This document shows positions 35,622-44,189 of a stretch of 64,000 nt of DNA, piece after piece. This stretch comes from Butyrivibrio hungatei DSM 14810 (GTDB lineage: Bacteria; Bacillota; Clostridia; Lachnospirales; Lachnospiraceae), in the NCBI RefSeq assembly GCF_900143205.1, contig NZ_FRDH01000014.1, positions 1-64,000 of the forward strand, read 5' to 3'. The notes beneath the pieces were generated by a model. That model saw only the letters and a list, made by a program, of their open reading frames with translations. It searched no databases and had not been told where the DNA came from. The position numbers were made by a program, and so were the translations under genes. Numbering within the stretch: the stretch's first letter is position 1; the number at the start of each line of letters is the position of its first letter.

Positions 35622-37805
35622 TCAGAACTGTAAAGGCATCCCTTCCTGAATCATCCTTTTTTTAGCACTCATCACTACTTTTGCCTGTTTATCGGTAGGT
35701 ATTCTTCCGGTATAATTCATGTTTATTACCATTTTTAAAATTGAGATTTCCTTCTCTGACAATAAGCCTCTATTGTCTCCCCATTCCATCATTTGTTTCC
35801 AGTAATCTGAGCCTCTTGCCAAAATTTCTTTAAGTGAATCCACTTCATTGGCAATTTTTCTGGTAGCTTTTTCTTCATTGACTTCATTCTCCATCTCACT
35901 TTTTGAAACCAATGTATATAAGAATGGGTCATTGAATGTCCAAACCTTAGCCTTTGCTCTTGACCAACATGCTTCCTTTTTACACCATTCCGTTACATTT
36001 TCAGTTTCTCTAGGACCAGTAATAAAGTCATATACCTCTTTAGTTAAAACTTTAATCTGATCTTCAAGCTCTTCATAAATATCCTGCATATTCCAAATCT
36101 TATCAAAGTCAATTTCATAGCCTTTTCTATTGTGATGAATATTATAGAAAATCAAGCTCAATGTATAAGCAATGACATTTGCTTTATATGAACGTTTTTC
36201 TTTATACCACTCTGTTTCTTTTATGATTTGGTCTGTGCATTTATACATTATTGCCAATGCTACTACTCTCTTGTAATAGAATGCATTGAACTCATCATTA
36301 TTCTTTTGCCAAGAGCTCTTTATTTCTTCAGCAAACTGTTGCAGCATTTTCTGCTTTCCCTTACTAACAACATCTGGAGCGCACTCATATAGTTCCATGT
36401 ACTTAGCAAGATCAAGCATGGTAATAACCATCTTTTCCGGATATCTGTCAGTATATTTCTTTAACTGGCTTGATTTTGCTCCGAATTTCATCTTGCCCTG
36501 GTTATACTGACCTCTAGTTCTTTCGTAAAACCAGTACTGTTGGAACTGATTTCCACCATTTGACGGAATTGGCGTTTTACGAGAATACTCCTCCATCCTA
36601 ATGTGAAATGGATGGTTAGAGAAGAAATCAGATGCATCTACTTTATTCTGTGAATTAGAGTATTCTGAAATCTTCGGTATTATTTTTTCAGCCATTGAAT
36701 GCTCTAGTACAGATATTTTCATTGGGACGAATAATCTGCTTAGGTCCACATTTTCGTTTTTCCTAGCAGTTAACAATGTATTAGCTATTGAGGCCGTTGT
36801 TTGTCCACCATTAACTATCTGAAGGTCCTTAATCCTTGTTATAATCAACCCTTCAGGCGTCATTTCCGTGTCAATATCCGTCGCAGTAGCTGCTATTCCG
36901 TTGTTATATGCAAAAAACATTTCGGGATAGTTCTTAATTGTAGACTGTATGCTTTTATTTACTTTGCCCCTAACACTCAAAAATGAACGTACATTGCCTT
37001 CAAGAAGCTTAGAACCATACTCTAAATACAAATCATTCAATACCTGCCCTGGTACAACTGCTAAATATGAAGCGTATGACACAATATTTTCCGGTGTCCC
37101 ATCATCTTCTTCGTTTTCCAACTCTGAATCATATTTAACCGGAAGCTCAATATCTGCCTCAACATTTTCATACTCTACAGCTTTTACACAAGGAATACCT
37201 TTGTAGCCAAGATCAGACAGATTAATCTCAACGCTTTCTTTTTGCGCTTTAGAACATACCAAGTCAAACAAACGGGAAATATCCCACACATTCAGTTCAA
37301 CTGTCTTTTCGCCAATTTTGTCATCTTTAATGGTCTTTGAACGTTGCTTATTATAAGCATCTGTCAATAAATAGAATCTATACTTCGTAATAGTTTCACT
37401 GTCATAATATAAATCTCTAGCCAAATCTATAGCCGCATCACTGCCTTGCATGTCATAGTAAATCTCATGCTTAGTTGCTTCTTCAACAAAAAGGCGAAGT
37501 TTTTTAAACATAGCGTTTATATCTTCGCTCATAATAGAATCATCATCATCCGGCCCATGATAATCAGCAATAAAGAGACATATGCTTCCATCTGTCTCAT
37601 CTTTAGAATAACCATCTATGGCCATTCTTCCGTTTCTTCGGGTCACACCCTCATAATGGCATTCTGTGAAGTCATCAAATTCTTCTCCATTTGCAAGTAC
37701 ACCGGTTGCATATAAAAGAAATTCATCTTGCAGTGAGGATTCACTTGCTTTAGCCGCAAGCTCAATATCTTCATGCACAAGTTCTCTATAGTTTTCTACG
37801 TTCAT
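35622..37805 (-). CDS. AIPR-family protein
   Basis: 727 residues. The AIPR (abortive infection phage resistance) signature is clear: LLEGNVRSFLSVRGKVNKSI, then FFAYNNGIAATA and LQIVNGGQTTASI (about residues 270-350), then SNSQNKVDASDFFSNHPFH. The C-terminal 300 residues are helical. AIPR proteins take their name from a lactococcal phage-resistance protein; their activity is not settled. The ATG at 37805 follows GGAGG. First gene of the operon, with motif copy C about 95 bp upstream. Confidence 0.88.
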   Translation of the reverse strand: MNVENYRELVHEDIELAAKASESSLQDEFLLYATGVLANGEEFDDFTECHYEGVTRRNGRMAIDGYSKDETDGSICLFIADYHGPDDDDSIMSEDINAMFKKLRLFVEEATKHEIYYDMQGSDAAIDLARDLYYDSETITKYRFYLLTDAYNKQRSKTIKDDKIGEKTVELNVWDISRLFDLVCSKAQKESVEINLSDLGYKGIPCVKAVEYENVEADIELPVKYDSELENEEDDGTPENIVSYASYLAVVPGQVLNDLYLEYGSKLLEGNVRSFLSVRGKVNKSIQSTIKNYPEMFFAYNNGIAATATDIDTEMTPEGLIITRIKDLQIVNGGQTTASIANTLLTARKNENVDLSRLFVPMKISVLEHSMAEKIIPKISEYSNSQNKVDASDFFSNHPFHIRMEEYSRKTPIPSNGGNQFQQYWFYERTRGQYNQGKMKFGAKSSQLKKYTDRYPEKMVITMLDLAKYMELYECAPDVVSKGKQKMLQQFAEEIKSSWQKNNDEFNAFYYKRVVALAIMYKCTDQIIKETEWYKEKRSYKANVIAYTLSLIFYNIHHNRKGYEIDFDKIWNMQDIYEELEDQIKVLTKEVYDFITGPRETENVTEWCKKEACWSRAKAKVWTFNDPFLYTLVSKSEMENEVNEEKATRKIANEVDSLKEILARGSDYWKQMMEWGDNRGLLSEKEISILKMVINMNYTGRIPTDKQAKVVMSAKKRMIQEGMPLQF

Positions 37806-37900
37806 TACCCATACCTCCAAAAATGTTTCACGCAGCAAAAAAGCTTCTTTTTAGTCCCCTCAACATTTGCTGTCTCTCTTGTATAATTCGATAATAAATT

Positions 37901-37930
37901 ATGTTATTCATCTAATTCCCGAATTATATT
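37901..37930. promoter_or_regulatory. Copy C of the shared motif, in front of the AIPR operon
   Basis: ATGTTATTCATCTAA followed by TTCCCGAATTATATT. It is the closest match to the WYL-promoter copy, with the same ATTC-(11)-GAAT core. It lies about 95 bp before the AIPR start and just downstream of the vsr stop, with an AT-rich promoter-like stretch (TTATAC on the minus strand) between it and the gene. Confidence 0.6.
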
Positions 37931-37962
37931 TTCCACCCTTTTGCTTATCTGTTATTTTGGAA

Positions 37963-38409
37963 TCATTCCTCTCTAAAATGATTTATCTTGAGATCCATAA
38001 TAGTCTCTTCAATAGTCTTTACGCATTCTTCTGGGTGTTTCTTGATATCATTTCCCCAAAACCTTATAACAGTCCACCCTTCGAATAATAGCTTCTTATT
38101 TACTTCATTATCATGCTCCTTGTTTCTCGATATTTTACTTATCCAAAACTCACTGTTATTACTATTCTTGAGTTTTGGTTTTAAAACCTCCCAATCCTTT
38201 CCATGAAAAAACTCGCCATCACAAAATATAGCTATCTTATACTTTGTGAGTGCGATATCAGGATGTCCGAGAAGCTTATTATAATTCTTTCTGTATCTAT
38301 AGCCTCTCTTCCATAATTCTTTTCGCAGCAATACCTCTATTTTGGTATTTTTTGCTTTTATATGCTGCATATTCTTTCTGCGTTGGGCCTTAGTTAAAAC
38401 ATCTGCCAT
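37963..38409 (-). CDS. vsr: Very short patch repair endonuclease Vsr
   Basis: 148 residues, normal Vsr length. The start MADVLTKAQRRKNMQHIKAKNT is the classical Vsr N-terminus, followed by GHPDIALTKYKIAIFCDGEFFHGKDW (catalytic Asp and His region) and VIRFWGNDIKKHPEECV. Vsr nicks at T:G mismatches left by deamination of 5-methylcytosine, which fits a locus with three C5 methyltransferases. The ATG at 38409 follows AGGAG. The longer upstream frame runs through a terminator and is rejected. It stands alone between two transcription units. Confidence 0.92.
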   Translation of the reverse strand: MADVLTKAQRRKNMQHIKAKNTKIEVLLRKELWKRGYRYRKNYNKLLGHPDIALTKYKIAIFCDGEFFHGKDWEVLKPKLKNSNNSEFWISKISRNKEHDNEVNKKLLFEGWTVIRFWGNDIKKHPEECVKTIEETIMDLKINHFREE

Positions 38410-38463
38410 TAACCTATGTCTCCTACGGCATTTCTGCTTTCTTATTACCATTACATCGTGAAA

Positions 38464-38504
38464 AAGAAAAAACAACATAGTTCTTTGGACCATGTTGTTT
38501 TTCA
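38464..38504 (-). terminator. Terminator between the HNH gene and vsr
   Basis: On the minus strand AAAAACAACAT / ATGTTGTTTTT is followed by TTTTCTTTTTC, right behind the HNH endonuclease stop. It separates the type II pair from vsr. Confidence 0.8.
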
Positions 38505-38511
38505 AAAGACC

Positions 38512-39501
38512 TCAACCTTTATAAACATTTGTCCTATGGTACTCTAAATATTTACTCCTCTTATCATCTATCTGCAGTTTTGGCAAGCTCATACCATCAT
38601 ATATATTTAATCTATGCTGGTTCATTGGAGAAATCCACGGTGATACAGTAACAGTTTTATCATCGGTAAAAGTAATGTATCCCTGGTCAAAAAGCCTGTC
38701 ATAGGTTGGCGTAAGCGCAAATCCGTTCTTATAATCTATCTTTTCTTCATCCGTAGATCTTGCCCATGGTTTAATATGACTAGCTATAAGCAGTCTCTCA
38801 TCATTCACAAGCGTGAACGGGCAGTATTGGCAATCGTCAATCAGCTTTCTTCTATATTCTCCCTGTCCTTGCCTTGCCTCTACCAAGCTTTGCTTCTTTT
38901 TCTCGGACATGTTACTTTCAATAATCTTCTTTTCCTCAGCTTGCGCGAGTGGAGACTCATACTTGACTATATCTGATTTGTAATCAATAAAGATCCTACA
39001 ATAGTAATATACTTTCCCTGCACTACTTTTCACTTTCATTATCGACAAATATGAAATGTTAGGTATTCCAACAGATCTCATCAAGTCATAATAGTCTGAA
39101 TCCGACTGTAAATAAACTCGTGGTGGATTAACATCCTTACGATAAACAGAAAAAGACATTATCCTCTTTGCATACTCCGACACCCTATCTTGAAGTTCAG
39201 AATATATTTCAGGCATTTTTTCTTTTTTTACATAATCCTGCTGAGGATTCATATACTCTTCCTTTGCATCAAGCAAATACTTGTCAAAATCCTCTTTTAA
39301 AAAGAAAAACTCCCTATCTAGATTGTCGAAAAACTCATGATATCTATCGCCAACATTACCAACATATAGTTTTGCCTCGCCATGCCCCGTTCCAGTCTTA
39401 TTCTTAACAAAAGAATCTGCTAAAGTAATGTTATTAAGAGCATCAAGCACTTCATATGTTTCATTGGCTATTCTGATTTTCTGAGTCTTAGGCTCCAACA
39501 T
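38512..39501 (-). CDS. HNH-type restriction endonuclease
   Basis: 329 residues. The N-terminal 200 residues have no named domain, and the C-terminal HNH_2-type core reads CQYCPFTLVNDERLLIASHI, then KPWARS and LTPTYDRLFDQGYITF. Because it overlaps the end of methyltransferase 3 by 14 bases, it is almost certainly the cognate restriction enzyme of that methyltransferase, forming a type II pair. A terminator follows directly. The cut site cannot be predicted. Confidence 0.82.
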   Translation of the reverse strand: MLEPKTQKIRIANETYEVLDALNNITLADSFVKNKTGTGHGEAKLYVGNVGDRYHEFFDNLDREFFFLKEDFDKYLLDAKEEYMNPQQDYVKKEKMPEIYSELQDRVSEYAKRIMSFSVYRKDVNPPRVYLQSDSDYYDLMRSVGIPNISYLSIMKVKSSAGKVYYYCRIFIDYKSDIVKYESPLAQAEEKKIIESNMSEKKKQSLVEARQGQGEYRRKLIDDCQYCPFTLVNDERLLIASHIKPWARSTDEEKIDYKNGFALTPTYDRLFDQGYITFTDDKTVTVSPWISPMNQHRLNIYDGMSLPKLQIDDKRSKYLEYHRTNVYKG

Positions 39502-41293
39502 TCAGCTCTTCCTTTCCTTCCAGCTGCGGATACGCTGAAAGAATCTCTTCCATGATGTGGATTAAAACATCGACAACTATAGAATTTCCCGCTTGCTGAT
39601 ACATGGACGTATCCGCAACAACAATCTTAAACTCATCTGAGAATCCCATTAATCTAAGACATTCTCTAGGTGTAAGCTTTCGAAGTCTTCCATCTGTAGT
39701 CACATAATTATCTACTCCAGCCCTATGCATCTTATGCATAGTAGTCAACAACGGACGCGCTATGTCGAGATCCGTCTTTGGCTTACTATAAAAATTCTTG
39801 GTTCCTGACGAAAGCACATATTTCACTACTTTTTCTGATAAGAAATATTTCTCCAACTCAGGAATATTATTCTTAACCGCATCATCCTCAGACTGGAACA
39901 CAAAATCTCCATGCCAATTAAACTGTTGATTTTTCTTTTGGCAAAGTTGGATGTCACCATCAATTTGTGTGAATCTCTTTTCTAGATTCTTTTCCTTGGT
40001 TACAAACTCAACTCCCTTTTTAGGAAGAAAATATCCGCCAGGTGCATTGTCAAAAAGAAAATCTTTCATCTTTCTTTCTAATGCCATTGCCTCTGGAAAT
40101 TCAAATTCATGATCTAAATCGAGATCATCCCTAAATCCAACAACAAAAAGCCTTTCTCGATTCTGAGGAATACCATAATCCCTCGCATTTAGCACTTTCC
40201 ATGAGAAATGGTACCCCAGCTCTTTGAACACTTCTTGCATTTTCTTCCAAGTCTTACCTTTGTCATGAGATGTAACCGCTCTGACATTTTCATATATAAA
40301 AACTTTAGGCTTTATTTCATCGATCAAACGAGCATACTCATAAAACAATGTGCCACGAGTGTCGTCTAGGCCACGCTGCTTACCCACAAGTGAAAATGAT
40401 TGACATGGGCTTCCTCCAACAAACAAGTCTACCTGTCCCTCATATTGTTTACCATCCAAAAAGGCAACATTCCAATGAAAATCATCCTCACTTATTTTGT
40501 AATTAGCCATATATGACTGTTTGACTTTATTCCTAGACTCAAGCCCCTTATACAGCGAGTCAATGTATTCCTTTCTTGCCTTCCAATCATCGCCCAAATC
40601 ATCAAGATGCCTTTGCACCTTCATATAATTGATTTTCTCGTACAACTGACTTGTTCTCTGAGAAATATCCTGTACTTTTCTAATTATCTTCTTTCCATTT
40701 ACTCCCTCTAGATAATCGTATAAAGCCTTCAAAGAGCTAGAAATTTCTTTCCAATCTATGTTATCTACAGATTCAAAATCAGATGACTCTCCTAATTCAT
40801 CAAGAGAATTATCCTTCTTAAAATCATTGCTTACTTCCAAGATGATCTGAAGCTTTCTAAACTTCCTCTCTATATCAGATCCAGCATTAAAAGAATTCTT
40901 AAATGTTATGTACTCTTTAACCCTAGATTTCTTCACGCCATCCATTGAGATTATTTTATCAAGGAGCGCCACAATCGATGCTTCCTCATTAATATCAACC
41001 GCATTCAGAGCCTTTATCGCCTTTTTATACTCTTTTTGGGCCTCTTTAAGCATTCCTTCTAGCTGTTTCTTATATAGGTCATCATATTCATCAGCAAAAC
41101 TAATATCCCTGATAGTCGAATCTAAAGTGCTCAATTCAACGCCTATATCATCTATATTCATCCCAACTTCTTTATCGAGAATATTAACATCACCATTATC
41201 ACAGGCAAAAACAATTTCACTTTCAAGTCCCATCCTGTCCAATGCATGTTCAATTGCTCCGATCCCCGAAAATACTGTTGCTAATCTTATCAT
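39488..41293 (-). CDS. C5 cytosine DNA methyltransferase 3 with large insertion
   Basis: 601 residues. Motif I is TVFSGIGAIEHAL (8-20), motif IV GGSPCQSFSLVG (Cys 297), VI YENVRAV, VIII IPQNRERLFVVG, IX LTPRECLRLMGF and X QQAGNSIVVDVLIHI. Motif IV usually lies about 65-75 residues after motif I; here the gap is about 285. The extra 215 residues or so (about 45-265) are charged and helical, like a coiled coil (YKKQLEGMLKEAQKEYKKAI). The ATG at 41293 is preferred over a TTG upstream. It is paired with the HNH endonuclease downstream. Confidence 0.9.
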   Translation of the reverse strand: MIRLATVFSGIGAIEHALDRMGLESEIVFACDNGDVNILDKEVGMNIDDIGVELSTLDSTIRDISFADEYDDLYKKQLEGMLKEAQKEYKKAIKALNAVDINEEASIVALLDKIISMDGVKKSRVKEYITFKNSFNAGSDIERKFRKLQIILEVSNDFKKDNSLDELGESSDFESVDNIDWKEISSSLKALYDYLEGVNGKKIIRKVQDISQRTSQLYEKINYMKVQRHLDDLGDDWKARKEYIDSLYKGLESRNKVKQSYMANYKISEDDFHWNVAFLDGKQYEGQVDLFVGGSPCQSFSLVGKQRGLDDTRGTLFYEYARLIDEIKPKVFIYENVRAVTSHDKGKTWKKMQEVFKELGYHFSWKVLNARDYGIPQNRERLFVVGFRDDLDLDHEFEFPEAMALERKMKDFLFDNAPGGYFLPKKGVEFVTKEKNLEKRFTQIDGDIQLCQKKNQQFNWHGDFVFQSEDDAVKNNIPELEKYFLSEKVVKYVLSSGTKNFYSKPKTDLDIARPLLTTMHKMHRAGVDNYVTTDGRLRKLTPRECLRLMGFSDEFKIVVADTSMYQQAGNSIVVDVLIHIMEEILSAYPQLEGKEELNVGA

Positions 41294-41505
41294 TACTTCT
41301 CTCACTCCCAAAAAACATTCTTCAGAATATTATATCATTTTTCCACATAAAATAGTGCTAGAACTATTCAAAACTCTCTTTTTCATTTTGGGTTCATTTA
41401 TAGTTATTTGTTCGTTAGAATCTAGTTATTTGATAATACACATTATGAATGATTTATAGTCCAATAAACCTCTCACAATTCACCCCCGCATGTTTACTGT
41501 ACTTT

Positions 41506-41883
41506 TTAACATTTCTTGTTGACATTAAGGAGAATCACCTCTTTCACGTAGCTCTCTCTTTTCTCCTGTGGAAGGCAACTTAACTGGTATAAAAAGAGCT
41601 TCTCCATGATTTCTCTGCAACTCTTAGTGCCACAATTTCTGATCTTACTGATTTCTGTTCCAGATGCTATCGCCTCTGCCAAGTCTCCGATAGTGCAGAA
41701 ACCTGCACGCTTCAAGCTATTGTATGCTTTAACTCCAAGTTCGAGGTTTTCAATTGGTGTCTCACTCATTTTAGAATTCAGATAGATTCGGTAAAAGAAC
41801 TTTCCACCCTTCTTTTCACGTATGTGATCTCCGGTTATCTGTTCTATTATCTGTGACAGTGCCTGACTCTGATCTGCGCTCAT
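41506..41883 (-). CDS. Orphan RNA polymerase alpha-CTD-like protein
   Basis: 125 residues. Residues about 40-95 (PIENLELGVKAYNSLKRAGF, then TIGDLAEAI and IRNCGTKSCREIMEKL) match the helix-hairpin-helix C-terminal domain of RpoA, without the rest of the subunit. Such free alpha-CTD modules may recruit polymerase or regulators at promoters. The ATG at 41883 follows GGAGG. It lies inside the last 68 bases of the upstream Lrp-like gene, so the two are translated in overlapping frames and probably work together. Confidence 0.75.
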   Translation of the reverse strand: MSADQSQALSQIIEQITGDHIREKKGGKFFYRIYLNSKMSETPIENLELGVKAYNSLKRAGFCTIGDLAEAIASGTEISKIRNCGTKSCREIMEKLFLYQLSCLPQEKRESYVKEVILLNVNKKC

Positions 41884-42322
41884 ATTCAATTCCTCCGTAT
41901 ACATCCTTGATAACCTCTCGGACTGTGCGGGCATGATATTCTACAATATCATTTGCGCATGCCTTCTTGATTATCTTGGCCATGTAATTGATCTGCTCGG
42001 ATGAATCAGATACAGCAACAAGATGAATATGATACTCCTTCATAGTTGTATAGATCTGCCTGACATAAACTGTTCTGGTTGCCGCATACTCAAGCACTCT
42101 GTCAAGGCCATCTAGTGTAGTAATAATATCAATCAACATTGTGATCTCATCATCACGCTTGATGTATGTGTTGTACTGACGGATGATACCTTCACTCTCA
42201 AGCTTTGCAACTCTTTTCTTTGCAGCAACTCTTGATATGTCAAGTCTTCTTCCAATCTCCTGATAGCTCATACGAGCATTGTCTCTGATCATCTTCAAAA
42301 TCTGCTTATCTTTTTCATCCAT
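41816..42322 (-). CDS. Lrp/AsnC-family transcriptional regulator
   Basis: 168 residues. The N-terminal helix-turn-helix (DKQILKMIRDNARMSYQEIG, then RRLDISRVAAKKRVAKLESEG) is typical AsnC-type. The C-terminal part looks like a weak RAM-like ligand domain, and a polar tail of about 25 residues overlaps the alpha-CTD gene. AAGGAG precedes the ATG. Effector and targets are unknown. Confidence 0.82.
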   Translation of the reverse strand: MDEKDKQILKMIRDNARMSYQEIGRRLDISRVAAKKRVAKLESEGIIRQYNTYIKRDDEITMLIDIITTLDGLDRVLEYAATRTVYVRQIYTTMKEYHIHLVAVSDSSEQINYMAKIIKKACANDIVEYHARTVREVIKDVYGGIEYERRSESGTVTDNRTDNRRSHT

Positions 42323-42390
42323 GCTTCTTGCTCCTTATCAGTAGTCGACTCTGATGTAGCACATTATATGAATCAGGTATGTTTTTGGCA

Positions 42391-42437
42391 ACAAAAAAGG
42401 TTACGAAACGTAACTTTCTGTTTTGTTTCGTAACCTT
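42391..42437 (-). terminator. Terminator of the CBASS-like operon
   Basis: A 13-bp stem AAGGTTACGAAAC / GTTTCGTAACCTT (42397-42409 and 42425-42437) with a 15-base loop is followed on the minus strand by TTTTGTTG. It stands downstream of the 75-residue gene. Confidence 0.75.
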
Positions 42438-42496
42438 ATAAAGCATAATGTGTGTCGTAATGTGTGTACATAATATGATATGAACATTAAACTAAT

Positions 42497-42724
42497 TCAA
42501 TAGTTGACAGTTAAGCTACCCTTTTGCATCATATGGGTCATCAAATCCCTTTGTAGTGATACATATAATTGATTGTTTCGTAGGGTGATTAATCTATTAT
42601 CTTCAACCCTTTCAAAGCGATACAATTTTGATGGCATATTTTCACGTTTTACTTTATTTGCATTTCCTAATTTCCCGTCATGTAAATAGCTTATATAATT
42701 AGCCTTCCATCTTTCGTTGGTCAT
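42497..42724 (-). CDS. Small unknown protein behind the CD-NTase
   Basis: 75 residues, basic, no recognised family (MTNERWKANYISYLHDGKLG at the start). The ATG follows AAGGGG. It lies 32 bp behind the CD-NTase and before the operon terminator, so it is probably the third member of the module. Its size is unlike known CBASS accessory proteins (Cap2, Cap3, HORMA), so it may be unrelated. Confidence 0.55.
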   Translation of the reverse strand: MTNERWKANYISYLHDGKLGNANKVKRENMPSKLYRFERVEDNRLITLRNNQLYVSLQRDLMTHMMQKGSLTVNY

Positions 42725-42755
42725 TTTTCCCCTTTTTTTCACTTTTTTACTTTAT

Positions 42756-44174
42756 CTAAACTACTATCACTAAAAAAGGCTCACTTTTTCCGTAACATAT
42801 TTCGTCCTTTACAATATATGCTTCCACATAATGGTCACCTTTATACTTAGTAGATTCTGTTCTAACTCGTTTTCCTTCTATAATGTCCGAATTATAAAAA
42901 TCGCCACGAAGCTGCCCAACACTGGACGCTTCATATCCCGTATTAGTAACTTGCCAAAATATATCATATGAACGCAGATTATCAGCTTGTATTTCGAATC
43001 TTAAATCTACTTGCTTCATCAATGGCGTTCCGTTTTTTAGAGGATGAAATATCCCCCCATTCAATTTATACTTTGCACTAATTCTGACATCCTTAGATAG
43101 CTTAAGACGCCACTTAGGTTTCTTATGATGTGGTATAGCAAGAACATTTCGTTCATTCTGTGAAATTATGCTATGCTTTCTTTTTAAACTCCCCTCAAGA
43201 TTACTGTAAGCAAATGCCCGTGTTTCATATCTATCAAATGAAAAATCCTCAGAAAGCTTTTTTTGCCATTTTAAAAATTCTTGATAATATGTATTATCAT
43301 TCATCCATTTTTCTGAGAGGTTTTCATTCTGATTTACAGGATTTTTTACGCATTCTTTTCCATTCTCTCTATCCAAAAACAGAATCAATTTATTAGATAA
43401 AATAGATAATAAATCTTCAAAGCTTTCTATATTAGAACCATATGTACCAAAAGCCTTAGCCGATAAAGTAGTGATTATTATTGATGATGGTTTATGTTCC
43501 ATGTCATTTTCAAACATCACTTCGGCATGACGCTTAAATAATTGAATAGCTCTTTGAAGAGGAGTTTTCACCTTATAATCTGGAACTTTTTCAATAGCAC
43601 GCATTTGAACTGCAGCAAATTGCTTTTTATATAAACTATGCTGCGATATTTCTATAAACCATTTGTAATAGTCTTTAGGATTACTAATGTTCCAATTATT
43701 TGATATATCATAATAATTGGGATTTCTTTTGTCAGTGAAAGCTATTACATTACTCCAACCATCATTCACTACAGATGGCAGAATATCTAAATGAAAATTA
43801 TGTTCATCAACATAGCTTAAAGTCCAGCAACGTTTTCCGTCGTGTGGCTCTTCTTTCATACTATTAGCATTTGCATACGAAACTACAGCTTCACCAACTA
43901 CCTTCTTAAGACGATTTTGACTTATTTGTTTTTTACTATACGCTTTCATACAGCAAACAATATCAATATCATATGCACCATCATCTGTTAATGGTTTTAT
44001 CGCTGTACCTAGCTTAAATGAACCCTGTAAAAACAGTTCAGGACCATATTGTTCAAAATGATTATTTATATAATTTGCTACCGCTTCATATCGAGAGACT
44101 GCTTTTTCATAATCACTATCTGGTACTTCTATATCTTTCAATAATTCCATTAGCTGCTTTGAATACTTAATCAA
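42756..44174 (-). CDS. CD-NTase (CBASS oligonucleotide cyclase) with AGS-C domain
   Basis: 472 residues. The nucleotidyltransferase core shows GSFKLGTAIKP (GS at 51-52), DDGAYDIDIV (D69, D71) and NFHLDILPSV (third Asp about 130). The C-terminal 140 residues fit the AGS-C sensor domain: KWRLKLSKDVRISAKY and FWQVTNTGYEA, then LRGDFYNSDI. CD-NTases make cyclic oligonucleotides after phage infection and so activate an effector. A TTG start at a good distance from GAGGGGGG is used. It is coupled by 15 bp to the NUDIX membrane protein upstream. Confidence 0.9.
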   Translation of the reverse strand: MIKYSKQLMELLKDIEVPDSDYEKAVSRYEAVANYINNHFEQYGPELFLQGSFKLGTAIKPLTDDGAYDIDIVCCMKAYSKKQISQNRLKKVVGEAVVSYANANSMKEEPHDGKRCWTLSYVDEHNFHLDILPSVVNDGWSNVIAFTDKRNPNYYDISNNWNISNPKDYYKWFIEISQHSLYKKQFAAVQMRAIEKVPDYKVKTPLQRAIQLFKRHAEVMFENDMEHKPSSIIITTLSAKAFGTYGSNIESFEDLLSILSNKLILFLDRENGKECVKNPVNQNENLSEKWMNDNTYYQEFLKWQKKLSEDFSFDRYETRAFAYSNLEGSLKRKHSIISQNERNVLAIPHHKKPKWRLKLSKDVRISAKYKLNGGIFHPLKNGTPLMKQVDLRFEIQADNLRSYDIFWQVTNTGYEASSVGQLRGDFYNSDIIEGKRVRTESTKYKGDHYVEAYIVKDEICYGKSEPFLVIVV

Positions 44175-44189
44175 AATTCCCCCCTCTTT

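Noticed and set aside
38410..38505. N-terminal extension of Vsr
   Set aside because: It would be read through a strong terminator and is not part of the Vsr family.
42880..42901. Fourth copy of the WYL/AIPR motif
   Set aside because: It shares only CCGAATTATA, lacks the ATTC half-site and lies inside the CD-NTase gene.
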